A DNA stretch of 64,000 nt from a virus, in the IMG/VR virus record IMGVR_UViG_3300034073_003340, positions 62,001-126,000 of that record. One strand, written 5' to 3'. Under the pieces are notes generated by a model, which saw nothing but the letters and a program-made list of their open reading frames with translations, did no database searches and was not told the origin of the DNA. Positions 8,703 through 20,800 of the stretch are shown piece after piece. The stretch's first letter is position 1, and each line of letters starts with the position of its first letter. The translations under genes were made by a program, and so were the position numbers.

Positions 8703-11700
8703 ATGTCACAATCAAACCGCCAGAGTGAACTATTCGCTGGTAACGACTGGCTTGCTGCCTATCGTGCGTTCACTGAGGTAAATCTGAACGCATTTGACTT
8801 TAACACCATTCGTAGTGCGATGGTGGAATATATCCGTCGTAACTACCCAGAAGACTTCAATGACTGGATTGAATCCAGTGAATTTGTGGCTTTAATTGAT
8901 CTGCTGGCATATCTTGGCCAATCTTTGGCATTTAGAACTGATATCAATGCTCGAGAAAACTTTCTTGATGCCGCGCGTCGTCGTGAGTCTATTCTGCGAC
9001 TGGCTAGATCACTATCCTACAATGCTAAAAGAAACTATCCAGCTCGAGGATTGGTAAAACTTACCGAAATCCGTTCTACTTTTGATGTCTACAACTCAAC
9101 TGGTAGAAACCTGAATAATATTGCTATTAGATGGGACGACCCAAACAATCCGGATTGGTTTGAACAATGGGTCATAGTTCTCAATGCTTCTTTGATAGAA
9201 ACCAATCCGTTTGGTGTTCCTTTGAAGACGGAAAATATTGATGGCGTTGAAACTCAACTCTATCGAGTTGACAACGTTCCTACCACCGCGGGTAATTATC
9301 CCTTTAGTGCCACCGTCAATAACCAGTCATACAATTTTGATATCTGTAACGCAGATTTTAATACATCATATGGTTTCGTTGAAAGAGAGCCTGATCCAAA
9401 CGGGCCATTCCATCTAATTTACCGTTCAGATGGTAATGGTAATAGTTCTCCCAACACTGGATTCTTTTTGTATTTCAAGCAAGGAACGCTTCAGAAAAGT
9501 GATTTTTCAATAAGTGAGCCACAAGAAAACAGATCTATTTTCATTGATACTACTGGTATCAATGAAACTGACGTTTGGGTCCAATCGGTTGATGATTTTG
9601 GTTCGCTAATCCCAGATGGTTCGTGGACGAGGGTTGGGCATGTTCCAAGTGATGATATTGTAAAAGTTCTGCTGACAACTGAGAATATCACCTACAATTC
9701 AATTGATGTAGATGTTCAGAACATTTTCCAAGTTGTCACACAAGAGCAAGATCGTATTGCTCTAAGATTTGGAGACGGACGATTTGGTCTTTCACCAGTT
9801 GGTAACCTACGAATCTGGTATCGTGTCTCAGCAAACCAGAATCTAAATATTCGCCCTGAAGATATGCAGGGTCTAGCTATCAATGTCCCGTTTTTTGCTC
9901 GCAACAATACGCAAAAGCGTCTGACCTTGACCTTCTCTCTTCAAGAGGCTGTCAACAACGGAGTCAATAGTGAGAGTAATGCCGATGTTAGACGTAGGGC
10001 CGCTCGTGTTTACGGAACGCAGGGGCGCATGGTTAGTGCTTCTGACTATAATGAACTGCCAGTCCAGACAAATCTAGCAGTACGTCTAAAAGCCGTCAAC
10101 CGAGTCTACTCGGGTCAAAGTCGTTTTATTGATTTGAACGACCCAACCGGTAACTATCAGAATACTAAAGTTTTTGCTGACGATGGTGCGTTCTATCTAC
10201 TGGAGAAAAACGAATCTCAAGAAGTGTCTCAGACAGTTGCCAGCGTTGAAGAAATGATCACCAAATATATTGCTGATGTTGCCGCAAGTGTTGCTCTTCG
10301 AGATTTCTACAGTAACTGGCTTTATAAGAGTCTTCCTACTGGAACGGATATCTATCTACCTTCGTTCAATCGTTTTTCCAACGACTATACCGCCAAATCA
10401 GATGTACGTCGTGAAGTGCGAGAGAATTTAGAACTGAATAGAACTTTTGCTCTCGGGTTTAATAACGAACCCGGCGAAGGCTGGTATGTATTGACCTCCA
10501 GCGAAGTCAATCCTGATCTGGATGATCCTTATGAATTCGTATCAACCGCATCACCAGGACCTAATAGCTGGTTGATTCATGTTGAATTTAACAACAATTT
10601 CTGGAGAATCACTAACAGAGGTCTCAATTATGTTTTTGAGTCAGAGAGGGATTGTAAGTTCTTCTTTGTTAGTGAATACAAAAGCATTGACCCTAACACT
10701 GGAAGGGCAGGTGCAGATACTGTCAATCTTTTGAAGTCACCAAATAACTTCAAGGGTGTTGTTTTGACCAACAATGAAGGCGGCCAAAACAGATTGACTT
10801 CAGATTTGATTTTGAAACTTGAAGATCCATTCATTTACGATGATGGTTTCCACGAGCCATCAAGAGTGAAGGTTCGCTTTAACGATCGCCAATCTGATGG
10901 TATCCCAGATGTTCCTTTCACATATCAGGCTTTGAAAAATATCAGTACAGATGACCAGGGTCGTTTAAATCAATTGGCCATAGTTCATTTGAATACCACT
11001 GACACAGATGGATATCCAGTTCAGCGCCTTATCAAGCGACTTGAACCAGATATCACTCAACTCCTCCCAGGTGAATATGGGTATGTGGAGAGAATAGATA
11101 ACGGAAATGTAGTGGATATCTATAAAGGTAATCCTGGATATTTGATCCCTAGAGTTGATGATATCGTTGGTAACTCACTTCGTCTAAATGAACAGCCTAC
11201 TGACTATTTGGTAGATGGACGCTCATTTACTCTAAGAGAAGGCGTAAACAATTTGGTCTATCAATGGAATCACTTTGCTCCAAGTAGTCATCGTATTGAT
11301 CCGGCTATTTCCAATATCGTTGATATTTTTGTTCTCACCAGAGAATATAATGACGCAATGATAAGTTGGCGAAATGCTGGTGCCAATCCGGCTGATATGC
11401 CAAAGGCACCAAGTGAGTTGAATTTGAGAACCACATTCAATCCTCTAGAGGAATTCAAGATGTTCTCTGATGAGATAGTCTGGCGTCCTGTTAAGTTCAA
11501 ACTTCTTTTTGGACAAAGCGCAGAGCCTCAGTTTAGAAGCAAGTTCAAAATTGTAAAGTTGGCAGGAACTTCAATGTCTGATGGTGAGATCAAATCCAGA
11601 GTGATCGAAGCCGTGCGAGATTTCTTCGAAGTAAATAACTGGGACTTTGGTGAGACATTCTTCTTTTCCGAGTTAGGTGCCTACATTCACAGGCAGTTAG

Positions 11701-11867
11701 CAACGGCAATCTCGAGTGTGGAACTTGTCCCAGTCTTGAATGATAGCTATTTTGGTAACCTGCGTGAAATTAGATGTGCTCCTGATGAGCTGTTCTTCGC
11801 AACCGCGCAAGTAAGTGATGTAGATATTATCACTGCGAATACCCCGACAAACCTTAGGATTAGGTAA
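8703..11867 (+). CDS. Baseplate wedge subunit gp6-like
   Basis: 1054 residues; T4 gp6 is 660, so this is enlarged. The N-terminal ~150 residues are typical: FNTIRSAMVEYIRRNYPEDF, ESSEFVALIDLLAYLGQSLA and NARENFLDAARRRESILRLA. Gp6 dimers form the continuous inner wedge ring (TssF-like). The middle and C-terminal parts are beta-rich insertions. AAGAATG follows the gp25 stop, and the last base of this gene's stop overlaps the next ATG (GGTAATGG), indicating coupling. Confidence 0.9.
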   Translation: MSQSNRQSELFAGNDWLAAYRAFTEVNLNAFDFNTIRSAMVEYIRRNYPEDFNDWIESSEFVALIDLLAYLGQSLAFRTDINARENFLDAARRRESILRLARSLSYNAKRNYPARGLVKLTEIRSTFDVYNSTGRNLNNIAIRWDDPNNPDWFEQWVIVLNASLIETNPFGVPLKTENIDGVETQLYRVDNVPTTAGNYPFSATVNNQSYNFDICNADFNTSYGFVEREPDPNGPFHLIYRSDGNGNSSPNTGFFLYFKQGTLQKSDFSISEPQENRSIFIDTTGINETDVWVQSVDDFGSLIPDGSWTRVGHVPSDDIVKVLLTTENITYNSIDVDVQNIFQVVTQEQDRIALRFGDGRFGLSPVGNLRIWYRVSANQNLNIRPEDMQGLAINVPFFARNNTQKRLTLTFSLQEAVNNGVNSESNADVRRRAARVYGTQGRMVSASDYNELPVQTNLAVRLKAVNRVYSGQSRFIDLNDPTGNYQNTKVFADDGAFYLLEKNESQEVSQTVASVEEMITKYIADVAASVALRDFYSNWLYKSLPTGTDIYLPSFNRFSNDYTAKSDVRREVRENLELNRTFALGFNNEPGEGWYVLTSSEVNPDLDDPYEFVSTASPGPNSWLIHVEFNNNFWRITNRGLNYVFESERDCKFFFVSEYKSIDPNTGRAGADTVNLLKSPNNFKGVVLTNNEGGQNRLTSDLILKLEDPFIYDDGFHEPSRVKVRFNDRQSDGIPDVPFTYQALKNISTDDQGRLNQLAIVHLNTTDTDGYPVQRLIKRLEPDITQLLPGEYGYVERIDNGNVVDIYKGNPGYLIPRVDDIVGNSLRLNEQPTDYLVDGRSFTLREGVNNLVYQWNHFAPSSHRIDPAISNIVDIFVLTREYNDAMISWRNAGANPADMPKAPSELNLRTTFNPLEEFKMFSDEIVWRPVKFKLLFGQSAEPQFRSKFKIVKLAGTSMSDGEIKSRVIEAVRDFFEVNNWDFGETFFFSELGAYIHRQLATAISSVELVPVLNDSYFGNLREIRCAPDELFFATAQVSDVDIITANTPTNLRIR

Positions 11868-14800
11868 TGGCCAATAATACTCGTAATAACCCGTTTGCTT
11901 TCACACCAATTGTCTTGGATCAAGACTCACATGAAAAGCGTCGAGTTATCAGACAACTTCCTGCCGTTCACCAGACGGAGACTCTACAGAAGTTCTTTGG
12001 ATCTTCTGTTGATCATTTGTTTGATCCCGGCAAGGGTAAGCCTATTAACGGCTATGTGGGTCAAAAGCCACTATGGTATGAACCAGATCAGGACTATTAC
12101 CTTGAAGAATCAACTGACGATAGAAACTTCTATCAGCTTGAAGCTAGTATGGTCAGTAAGAATTCAGAAGGCGAACTAACTGATCTTCTTCCCTACCCTG
12201 ATCTAATCAATCAGTTGCGCTTCCAAGGTGCTCTGGTGAACAATCACCATAGATTGTTCTCACAGGATTTTTATACCTGGTGTCCTCCTATTGATTTGGA
12301 CAAAATTGTCAACTTCCGACAGTATGTATGGCTTCCCTCAGATGGACCTGAGATTGTCAATAATGCCATCATTATCAAGGGACCTACTGTATCATATAAC
12401 AGCTCTGGAAATGATACGACATTTGACCTTCCGGGATATGACAATACCGGAAATGCTTCTCTTCAGGCTTTCTATGACATATCAGTTCTAACTTCAGATC
12501 TAATTGTTGCTGAAGTCGATGGTGAGCCAAGACCATTTTCCTATGTGTCAGGCCAGACCACTATTACTTTTGACCAGAGGCCACCAGCTGACGCATCGGT
12601 ATCAATTTCCGTATATAGTGATCTAGAAAATAATGCGATTGGGTTACCAAATGCTGATCCAGCTGCGTTTGGTGGAATTTCTCTGAGCTCTGGTATGCGA
12701 GTAATTGTCCTCAATGACAAGAATAGCGACTTCAGCCCAGACGACGTTTTCATTGTTGAAGGCGTTGGTCAGAGCATTTTTCTATTGAACGAAAAGGACT
12801 ATGTGGGAGACTCGCTGTCTGATTACATGGTTATGGCTCGTGGTGCCACAAATCGTAACGAGTGGTCAACTGGAAATCGCTGGTTCCATGTCTCAACTCT
12901 GCCGTCAAATCTAGATCCTGACTTTGTTCTGAGACAGAGAGCAAAACGTCCAATCATTGAATTTAATCGTGATCTAGAACTACACAACTATGGTCTGCGT
13001 CGTCGACTTGATGTGGATCTGGTTATAGAGGATATTGAAGACTTAAACGGATATCTAAACCAGAATCCACAGAATGCGGTATTCTCTGGAATATCAGTAT
13101 CCTGCGTGGCCAACAGCCAGATCAATGTAACCGCTATCAATCCGGCTACCAACGCGCCATATGGTAACGTTGATAGCATTAGAGTTCTTGTACGCAATAC
13201 CGTCAATCCGCTACTGAATAATAATATCTTGGTTCTGGTAAACCAAGGTAATGTTCTAAAGCTGATTTTGGAAACTGATGGTGAGAATCCGTCTGGAGAA
13301 CCAGTGGATGGGGAAGTAGTAAAGATCCTCCTAGGTTTCTATGCAGGTAAAAATCTAAACTGGAATGGAGTGAATTGGGTTCTAAGTCAGAATAAAGGGG
13401 ATGTGAACCAGTATCCTCTATTTGAGCTGTATGATTTGAATGGTAATAATCTGGCAGATCCTGTTCTTTATCCTAACTCCACCTTTGCTGGCTCTAGGCT
13501 ATTTTCTTACAAAGAGGATCGATCAGGCCTACGTCCTTCCGATCCAATTCTCGATATGCCTTTGGTGTATGATAACAAGGGTCAAATCCTGTTTGAAAAC
13601 TATCTCAGCACTGAGAGATATCAGTATGTGATCGCTGGGAGATTTCTTGATATTGATGGATTTTATTTCCATAAGATTGGCAATATTGATCCTTCTCTGG
13701 AGACTTTGAGTAACGATTGGCATAAAGCGCCACAAAAAACTCGCCAGTTTATGGTCGATCGCTATGTTAGCGATGGTAGAACCAAATTGTTCCAGATCAG
13801 CCAAGACGCTTTGGAAATTTCAGTTTCCAGAGGTAGGGTCAATACTGATGGTTCTTTTGAACAAACCGCACTGGTCGAAGATAGCGACTTCATTCGTGTT
13901 GATAGACAGATCTTCATTCTCAACATTCAGTTGGGTGACATAATTGAGATCAGAACTTTCAATCCTGCGAATCCACCGGCTGATGCTAAGGGATTTTATG
14001 AGGTTCCTTTGAATCTCCAAGCTAACCCGGATAATGCCGAAGTCTCGGACATGACTAAAGGTGATTTCTATGATCACTTCTCAGAAATCATGAAGAGGCA
14101 GGATGGATTCCAAGGTGCTGAATATTCAACCAACAACTATCGAGACACTGCTAAGCTTCCTAATTTGGGAACCAACATAATCCAACACTCTGCCGGTTTG
14201 TTGAAGACAATGTTGCTGGCAAGCCAGAGTCAGCTGGACATCACTTCAGCAATTCGCTTTGTTGAATCAGAATATGCTCGCTTCAAGGACAAGTTCCAAC
14301 AGCGAATTCTATCATATGTTGCCAATAATCGTATTGGTAATGCCGCCACTTATGACACTTGGATCAATACCGCTCTTACTGAACTGAACAAAGGTAAAAC
14401 CAAGAGTTTTCCATTCTATCTAAGCGGTATGGCGAAGAACGGGACCAATCAGCTTCCTACCTTTATTCCTCCTACCCCAAGTTTTCTCGGGGTATATCCC
14501 CTATACGCTCCTGAGATCATCTCTCAGGAGGTCGACGGTGCTGACGATGTCTGGTTCGTAAGAGGCCATGATGGTTCTCTTACACAGGGACAGAACGAAA
14601 CAGTAGCCAGGGTTCTACTTGCTTTGGAGCAAAGAATCTTTGATAGTGTCCCTGCTGCGATTCGAGAGCGCGAACGTCCAGTTTGCGATTACCAAGCAGC
14701 TTACGGCGATCAGTATCGTCGCAACGACTATTCATATGAAGAATACCTTCAGATCCTTCGTCCGTCCTTTGAACGCTGGGTGGTAGCGTTTAGGCTTGAT

Positions 14801-17800
14801 CCAAGAGAAAATGATCTTGGACAAGATACTTTGGAGTCAAAGATCAACCTAAAAGCCAATCCATGGACCTGGAACTGGTCTTCTACCAGAACCGCTGCCG
14901 GTGAAAAGGTTCCAGGTAATTGGCGTGGTATCTATGAAAAGTTCTTTGGTACTCAACGACCTGACTTGACTCCTTGGGAGTCACTGGGTTTTTCGATCAA
15001 GCCTGCTTGGTGGGATGATCGATATGGTCCTGCTCCATACACTAGCGAAAATTTGGTTCTTTGGGAAGATCTAGAGCGTGGATATATCCACGACGGTGAT
15101 AGAAAAGGTATCAATACCGAATGGGCACGCCCTGGTCTTCGTGACTATATGCCGGTTGATGCTCGAGGTCGATTGCGCCATCCTGGTCCTCGTGAACTCA
15201 TTGCTTTGAACGAGGTCACCGTTGATACTGACCTAGCTTATGCGACTGATCCTTTGATGTGGGAAGACACCAGAGACGATGGTGTGTTGGGATGTGGTAT
15301 CTGTACTTCCGTTCCTTTGGTCCAAGAACGCAAAGCCGATTGGGAATGGGGAGATATTGGCCCAGTTGAGCAGACTTGGAGAAGAACCAGTAACTTCGCT
15401 TTTGCGGCATCTACTGCGGGCTATTTGATGAAGCCAGCAAGTTTTGTTGAAATGGGTTGGAACACTCAAGACATGAGCCTGTTTTTCAAAGGCACCATGG
15501 GTGAACAGTATCTTAATCAAGATACCAAAGGTCGCCCTGCCCACCGTGCTTTACAGGTCCATGGTGAGGTCCTAGAGGACTTTAGTCTGGTAACCAAGGT
15601 TGGTATCCAGCAATGGATAAGTGATTTTCTCACCAGCAGAAACACCTCAATTAATAGTAATCTTGCTGAAAGAGTAAGAGGTCTTGGAACTCAGCTAAGC
15701 TATAAGATTGCCGGTTTCACTGACTCGACTACTCTTGGTGTGGTAAGTGATGCGTTTGGTAGAGTTCCTAGTGAGGACGTTACCGTAGCTCTGTTTAGAA
15801 GTCCTAGCGTTCGTGAAGAAACCTATAGCGGTGTTGCCATTGAATATACTGGTCGTGGTTATGAAGTCTTTGGATACGATGTATTGAATCCTTACTTTTC
15901 CACACTGCCCCCTGCTATAAACGGTGGTAAGATCAGTGTTGGTGATGGTCTAGGTAGCGTATCTATTCCATCATGGCGTCCAACTACCTATTTCAGTGTT
16001 GGTATCACGGTTAGATATCAGGACAACTTTTATCGAGCAGTAAGAACTCATACTTCAGCTACATTTTTTGAAGATGAATTTTGGACGCAAGTGGCTCGTC
16101 CACAGTTTGCTGACGGCTCTGCTTTGATTTGGTATACCGATGGTGAAATTGAACCAATAGTAGAAAAGGTTTCCTATGGAACCGTCTTCAAAGACCCGCA
16201 GGAAGTTGCCAATTTCTTGAACGGATATGAACGTTATTTGGAATCCAAGGGTTGGATTTTTGAGAACGTTGGCGAGGATGAGTTGGAGGTTCGAGATTGG
16301 AAATCTGCTCTAAGAAGCTTTATTACATGGAGTGGTGCCGATGCTAGAGCAGCTGGTGATTTTATCAGCTTGAGTCCAGCAAGTCGCATGGTCCAATTCT
16401 CTACGGATCAAGGAACTATCCAACCAATCGAGCAGATCGTAAATGGTCTGTATGCCATTGTGGATCAGAATGGTCAACCAATAGACAACCAGTTGACTAG
16501 GGTTGTTCGTAATGACGGCAATGTGAGTATCACATGCGACAACTCGACGTCTGGTATATTCGGTCTTCGTCTCTATATAAGCGAGATGGAGCATGTTCTA
16601 GTATTCAATAATACAACTATCTTTGGTGACACCATTTATAGTCCTTTGTTGAATATCAAGCAGCCAAGACTACGTCTACAAGGCTTCAAGACAGTTGCTT
16701 GGAAGGGTAGAATTGACGCTCCTGGTTTCATCATTACTGGTGACACTTTGACACCAAACTTTGAACGATCAGCAGATGATTTCCGTAGATTCTTTGACAT
16801 TGAATCTATGGAAAACAAGAAGCTACAGGATCGCGCCCGCGCAAACTTTGGCTATGAGGAAAAGGAATATCTGAATAATCTACTACTGACTCCAACCAAT
16901 CAGTTTGAGTTCTATCAGGGTATGATCCAACAAAAGGGTTCTCCCACCTCTATGCGTCGTTTGCTGCGCTCAAACTTCATTCGTCACAATAAGGGTCTAC
17001 GTCTTTTTGAAGAATGGGCATTTCGTGTAGGTGATTATGGAGGTCAAGAGGTCGCACCACAGCTTGACATCTTGATCCGTCAAAGTGAATTCAAGCACAA
17101 CCCTCAGTTGATTCAGTTCAGTAACAGCCAGTCTCCAAATTCGTTTGGTATAATTGATGTCATTGATGAAAACGTAGGACAGGATAATCGAACTTTAGAT
17201 GGTCGTTGGCAATGGCGCCCAGATATGCAGAGCATCAATTGGCCACTAGCTGATTTTGGACAAGGCGACACTCCTCTACCAACTGCTGGCTACGTGAATC
17301 TAAGCGAAGTTCGCTTCACTGTTGCTACTGACTCTGATTTTGAAAACTTCTTTGGTGATCAAGAAGCCACTGAGGATCCAATTGAAAATGGTGATCGCGT
17401 ATGGGTCTACGGTATTGGTAACGGAGACCCAAGCACCGCCTGGATGACCTATAGATTCACTGACACCAACTATGACATGGTGAACTCCTTTGTTCCTTCC
17501 CATGTGGACCAGGGTGTTATCATTCAAGTTCAAAATGATCTACAAGGTATTGTTGATATCAATACTGACCCCACTCAGACACCTGTGTTTGTGGCTCAGA
17601 ATCTAGTTTCCAATGAAACCGATGATAATGGTATCGTGGTTTCTGGGGAACGTCTGATACTAAAAGATATAGTGGGATCAGATATCAATCCATTGGCGAC
17701 CTATATTCCCAAGATTTCTAACCGTGCTAGTGTGACACTGGATTCCACTGTTGGATCTGAAACCTTTATCATGAGTTTCTATCCGGAAGCCAAGCAGATC

Positions 17801-20800
17801 ATCCGCAAGGTTCGAGTAACGATTGAAGAAGCCTTTACAGAAGGTTCCACTTTACAAATTGGCCATACTGGAAATCCTGGCTTATTTGTCAACGTCAGAG
17901 AAGAAGCCGATCGCGGTATTTTCCCAACTAACTTTGACCAAGAGCAGGTTTTGATTCAAACTCCGGCTCTATCCTATATGCCACCAAATGTGACCACCGC
18001 CGATGTAAATCTAGTAAGGGTAGGTCGTGTAGGAAACTTCTGTGCTCAGACAATAGTTGAGTGGGAGTGGGTGAGAGCAAGTGACAACCAGTCATTCACT
18101 GGGCAGGTGACTTACATGCGCCCAAGTGATTATGATTCCTCTAGAGATCAAACTGAAGCTTATCTACAGACTATTAGAGTTCCAGTATTGGCGGAGGATG
18201 TTGTAGGAGGTAGCGAAGGAACTCTCACCATCAGAACCAATGGAGTTCAAACTGATACTCAGGTATTAAGATTTGAGCGATCCACTAGTGCTCGTTTGAA
18301 CTTTGTGGATCTTACTCGAACTGGCTCTTATGAATTTGATAGTGTAAACTTCTCAGTTTTCCCTTGGGACTCAAACCTCGCCGGTGAAAATCGTGATATG
18401 ATTGCTACTCTATTCAACACTGGTTCAAATGGATCAGTTAAAATTGAAGTAGATTATCACTACATGAAGGGATTTGAGTTAACAGAATCTATCAACGGTT
18501 CAGTTGTTCCGGTTATTGCTTCTTCTGAAGGAGGAACTGCTAACCTCTTCACATGGGTCAAAACCCGTTATCCTACGCTTTCAGGCATGCCTGAAAGCCT
18601 GTTTGAGGTTGGTGATTTAATTGAAGTAGATTCAGCGCATGATAACCCTGGATATTGGGCGGTTTATTCTCGTTCAACTTCAGGTTGGGATCAAATCAGA
18701 CGACAAAACCGCAAGGTGGATAGTAGCCTGATTACCAATGCGGCGATCTTCAACAACAAGGAAAACCAACTCAAGCTAGTTCTTCAACTCTATGATCCTT
18801 ACAAGGGCTTCATCCCAGGAGTAGCTGATCGTGAGTTGACTTATAAGACTTTCAACGACCCGGCGACCTATAATGATGGTCGACTAATATGGGGCAAGGA
18901 ACAGGTAGGCCAACTATGGTGGGATCTGAGTGCCGTCAGATATCTCGATTATGAAATCTATGATAGATGGAATGGTAGTGACCATGAAGGTGTTACCTAT
19001 CGCTGGAAGAACTGGGGTAAGGTTGCTCCTAACTCCAGCGTTGATATCTACCAGTGGGTTAGAAGTCCAGTAGCACCCAATGGATGGGCAGATTTTGTTG
19101 AAAGTAAGGCAAATCTAAAGATTGATAATAAGCCGTCTGGCACCGTTTCCGAGGATTCCAAGTTTATAACTGACATGGAATGGAATGAAGAAATTCAAGC
19201 GGACGAAACTGTTTACTATTTCTGGGTTAAGAACCCCACGGTAGTGCCAACTTTGGCCTCTAGGAAACTTTCAGCTCAGCAGGTAAGCAACATTCTTACT
19301 AACCCTACTTCAAACGATATTCCCTTCTTTGCGGTCATTGACACCAACAAATGTATTGTTGGTGGTATCAAGCAGTTCTTGAATGAGACTGATACAGTTC
19401 TAAAAATCAAGTGGCTCAAGGAAGCTGACGTCCATAACAACCACCATAAACAGTGGATGCTACTGCGAGAGCAAGATGAGCGTAATACCATAAATGATAC
19501 GCTTTGGAACAAAATGCGAGATAGCATTGTGGGATGGGACGCAACTGAGAAGTCAGTTCCTGACGAAAAGCTTCCAAAGAATCAACAAATTGGAGCACTG
19601 GTCCGTCCAAGACAAAGTTGGTATCCGGCAGATATTACGGATCTAGGTCAGAGACCTAGCCGCGCCGCGCGCGCCGCGTTTGTTGATGCGTTCAATGATA
19701 TAATGAGCAAACAGCCATTTATCGACCAGTGGTTTGGTTGGGAAGAGGTATTTGATAATGGCGAAGCATTACCTTCGGCTGACAGATATGTAACGACCGC
19801 TCTTGATCTTATCGACTTGAGAAACCTTCTACCTGCTACCCGTAATATGGTCCAGGTCGGGGAGTGTGTTCTTATTGAAAATACAATGGAAGTTGCCGGT
19901 TTCTGGACTCTGTGGAGACTTGCTGAAATCAACGGCCAAAGAACATTTGTCATTGAAGACTTCCAGAAATGGAGAATGCAGGAAGGTGAGCTCTGGAATC
20001 TTGCTAACTGGTATGCGGAGGGTTGGAGTGCCAGTAACTTCCCTAACTATAGATTTGCCACTTATGCTGATCGTGACGCCGCCGGTAACCTAGACGTTAC
20101 CTTGCTCAAGGGAACCTTAGTCCAGGTCGACGTCCAGAGTCCTACTGATGACCGATGGTCATGGGATGTTTATACATCTACGTCTAAGTATCAGGTAGCT
20201 AAGGCTCGTTCTACGATGCGTCTAACTGAAGCGTTTTATGATAAGAGTAGAGTTGAATTTGGACCAGTTCAGGTAAATGGTCTTCTCAACGCTAGCGACG
20301 ATAATCGCATTACTCCTGAAAGAATTCAGGAGTTGGCAGATTTGATCAACTTCCGCGACGGTTCAAGAGAAATAGAATTCATCTTGAATACTATGAGGAC
20401 CAAGCTGTTTGATTCCCTACAAAAGAATAATCTATTCTTTGCTATGGTTAAGAGCGCATTCAAACAGAGTATCAATATCGACTGGGCATTCAAGACTTCA
20501 TTCTTGTATCTTGGTGGCTATTCAGAAAATCTAAGACAAAGCCCAGTGGCGTTCAAAGATCAGATTGATAACGTTATTGCGTATCTGGAAGAGGTGAAAC
20601 CTTACCACGTTAAGATTCGCGAATATGTTCGTCGATTGAGCTATGGACCAGATTTGGCCGCTTTGGCTATGACTGATTTTGACAAGCCGGTTTACCCGTC
20701 AGGGACGTCAAATAGAGTTCTGGATGTAAACAACACGGTTGATCGCTCTATTATGGAAATCAACCGTCCTTGGAGAGACTGGTTTGAAAACTATCTCAAT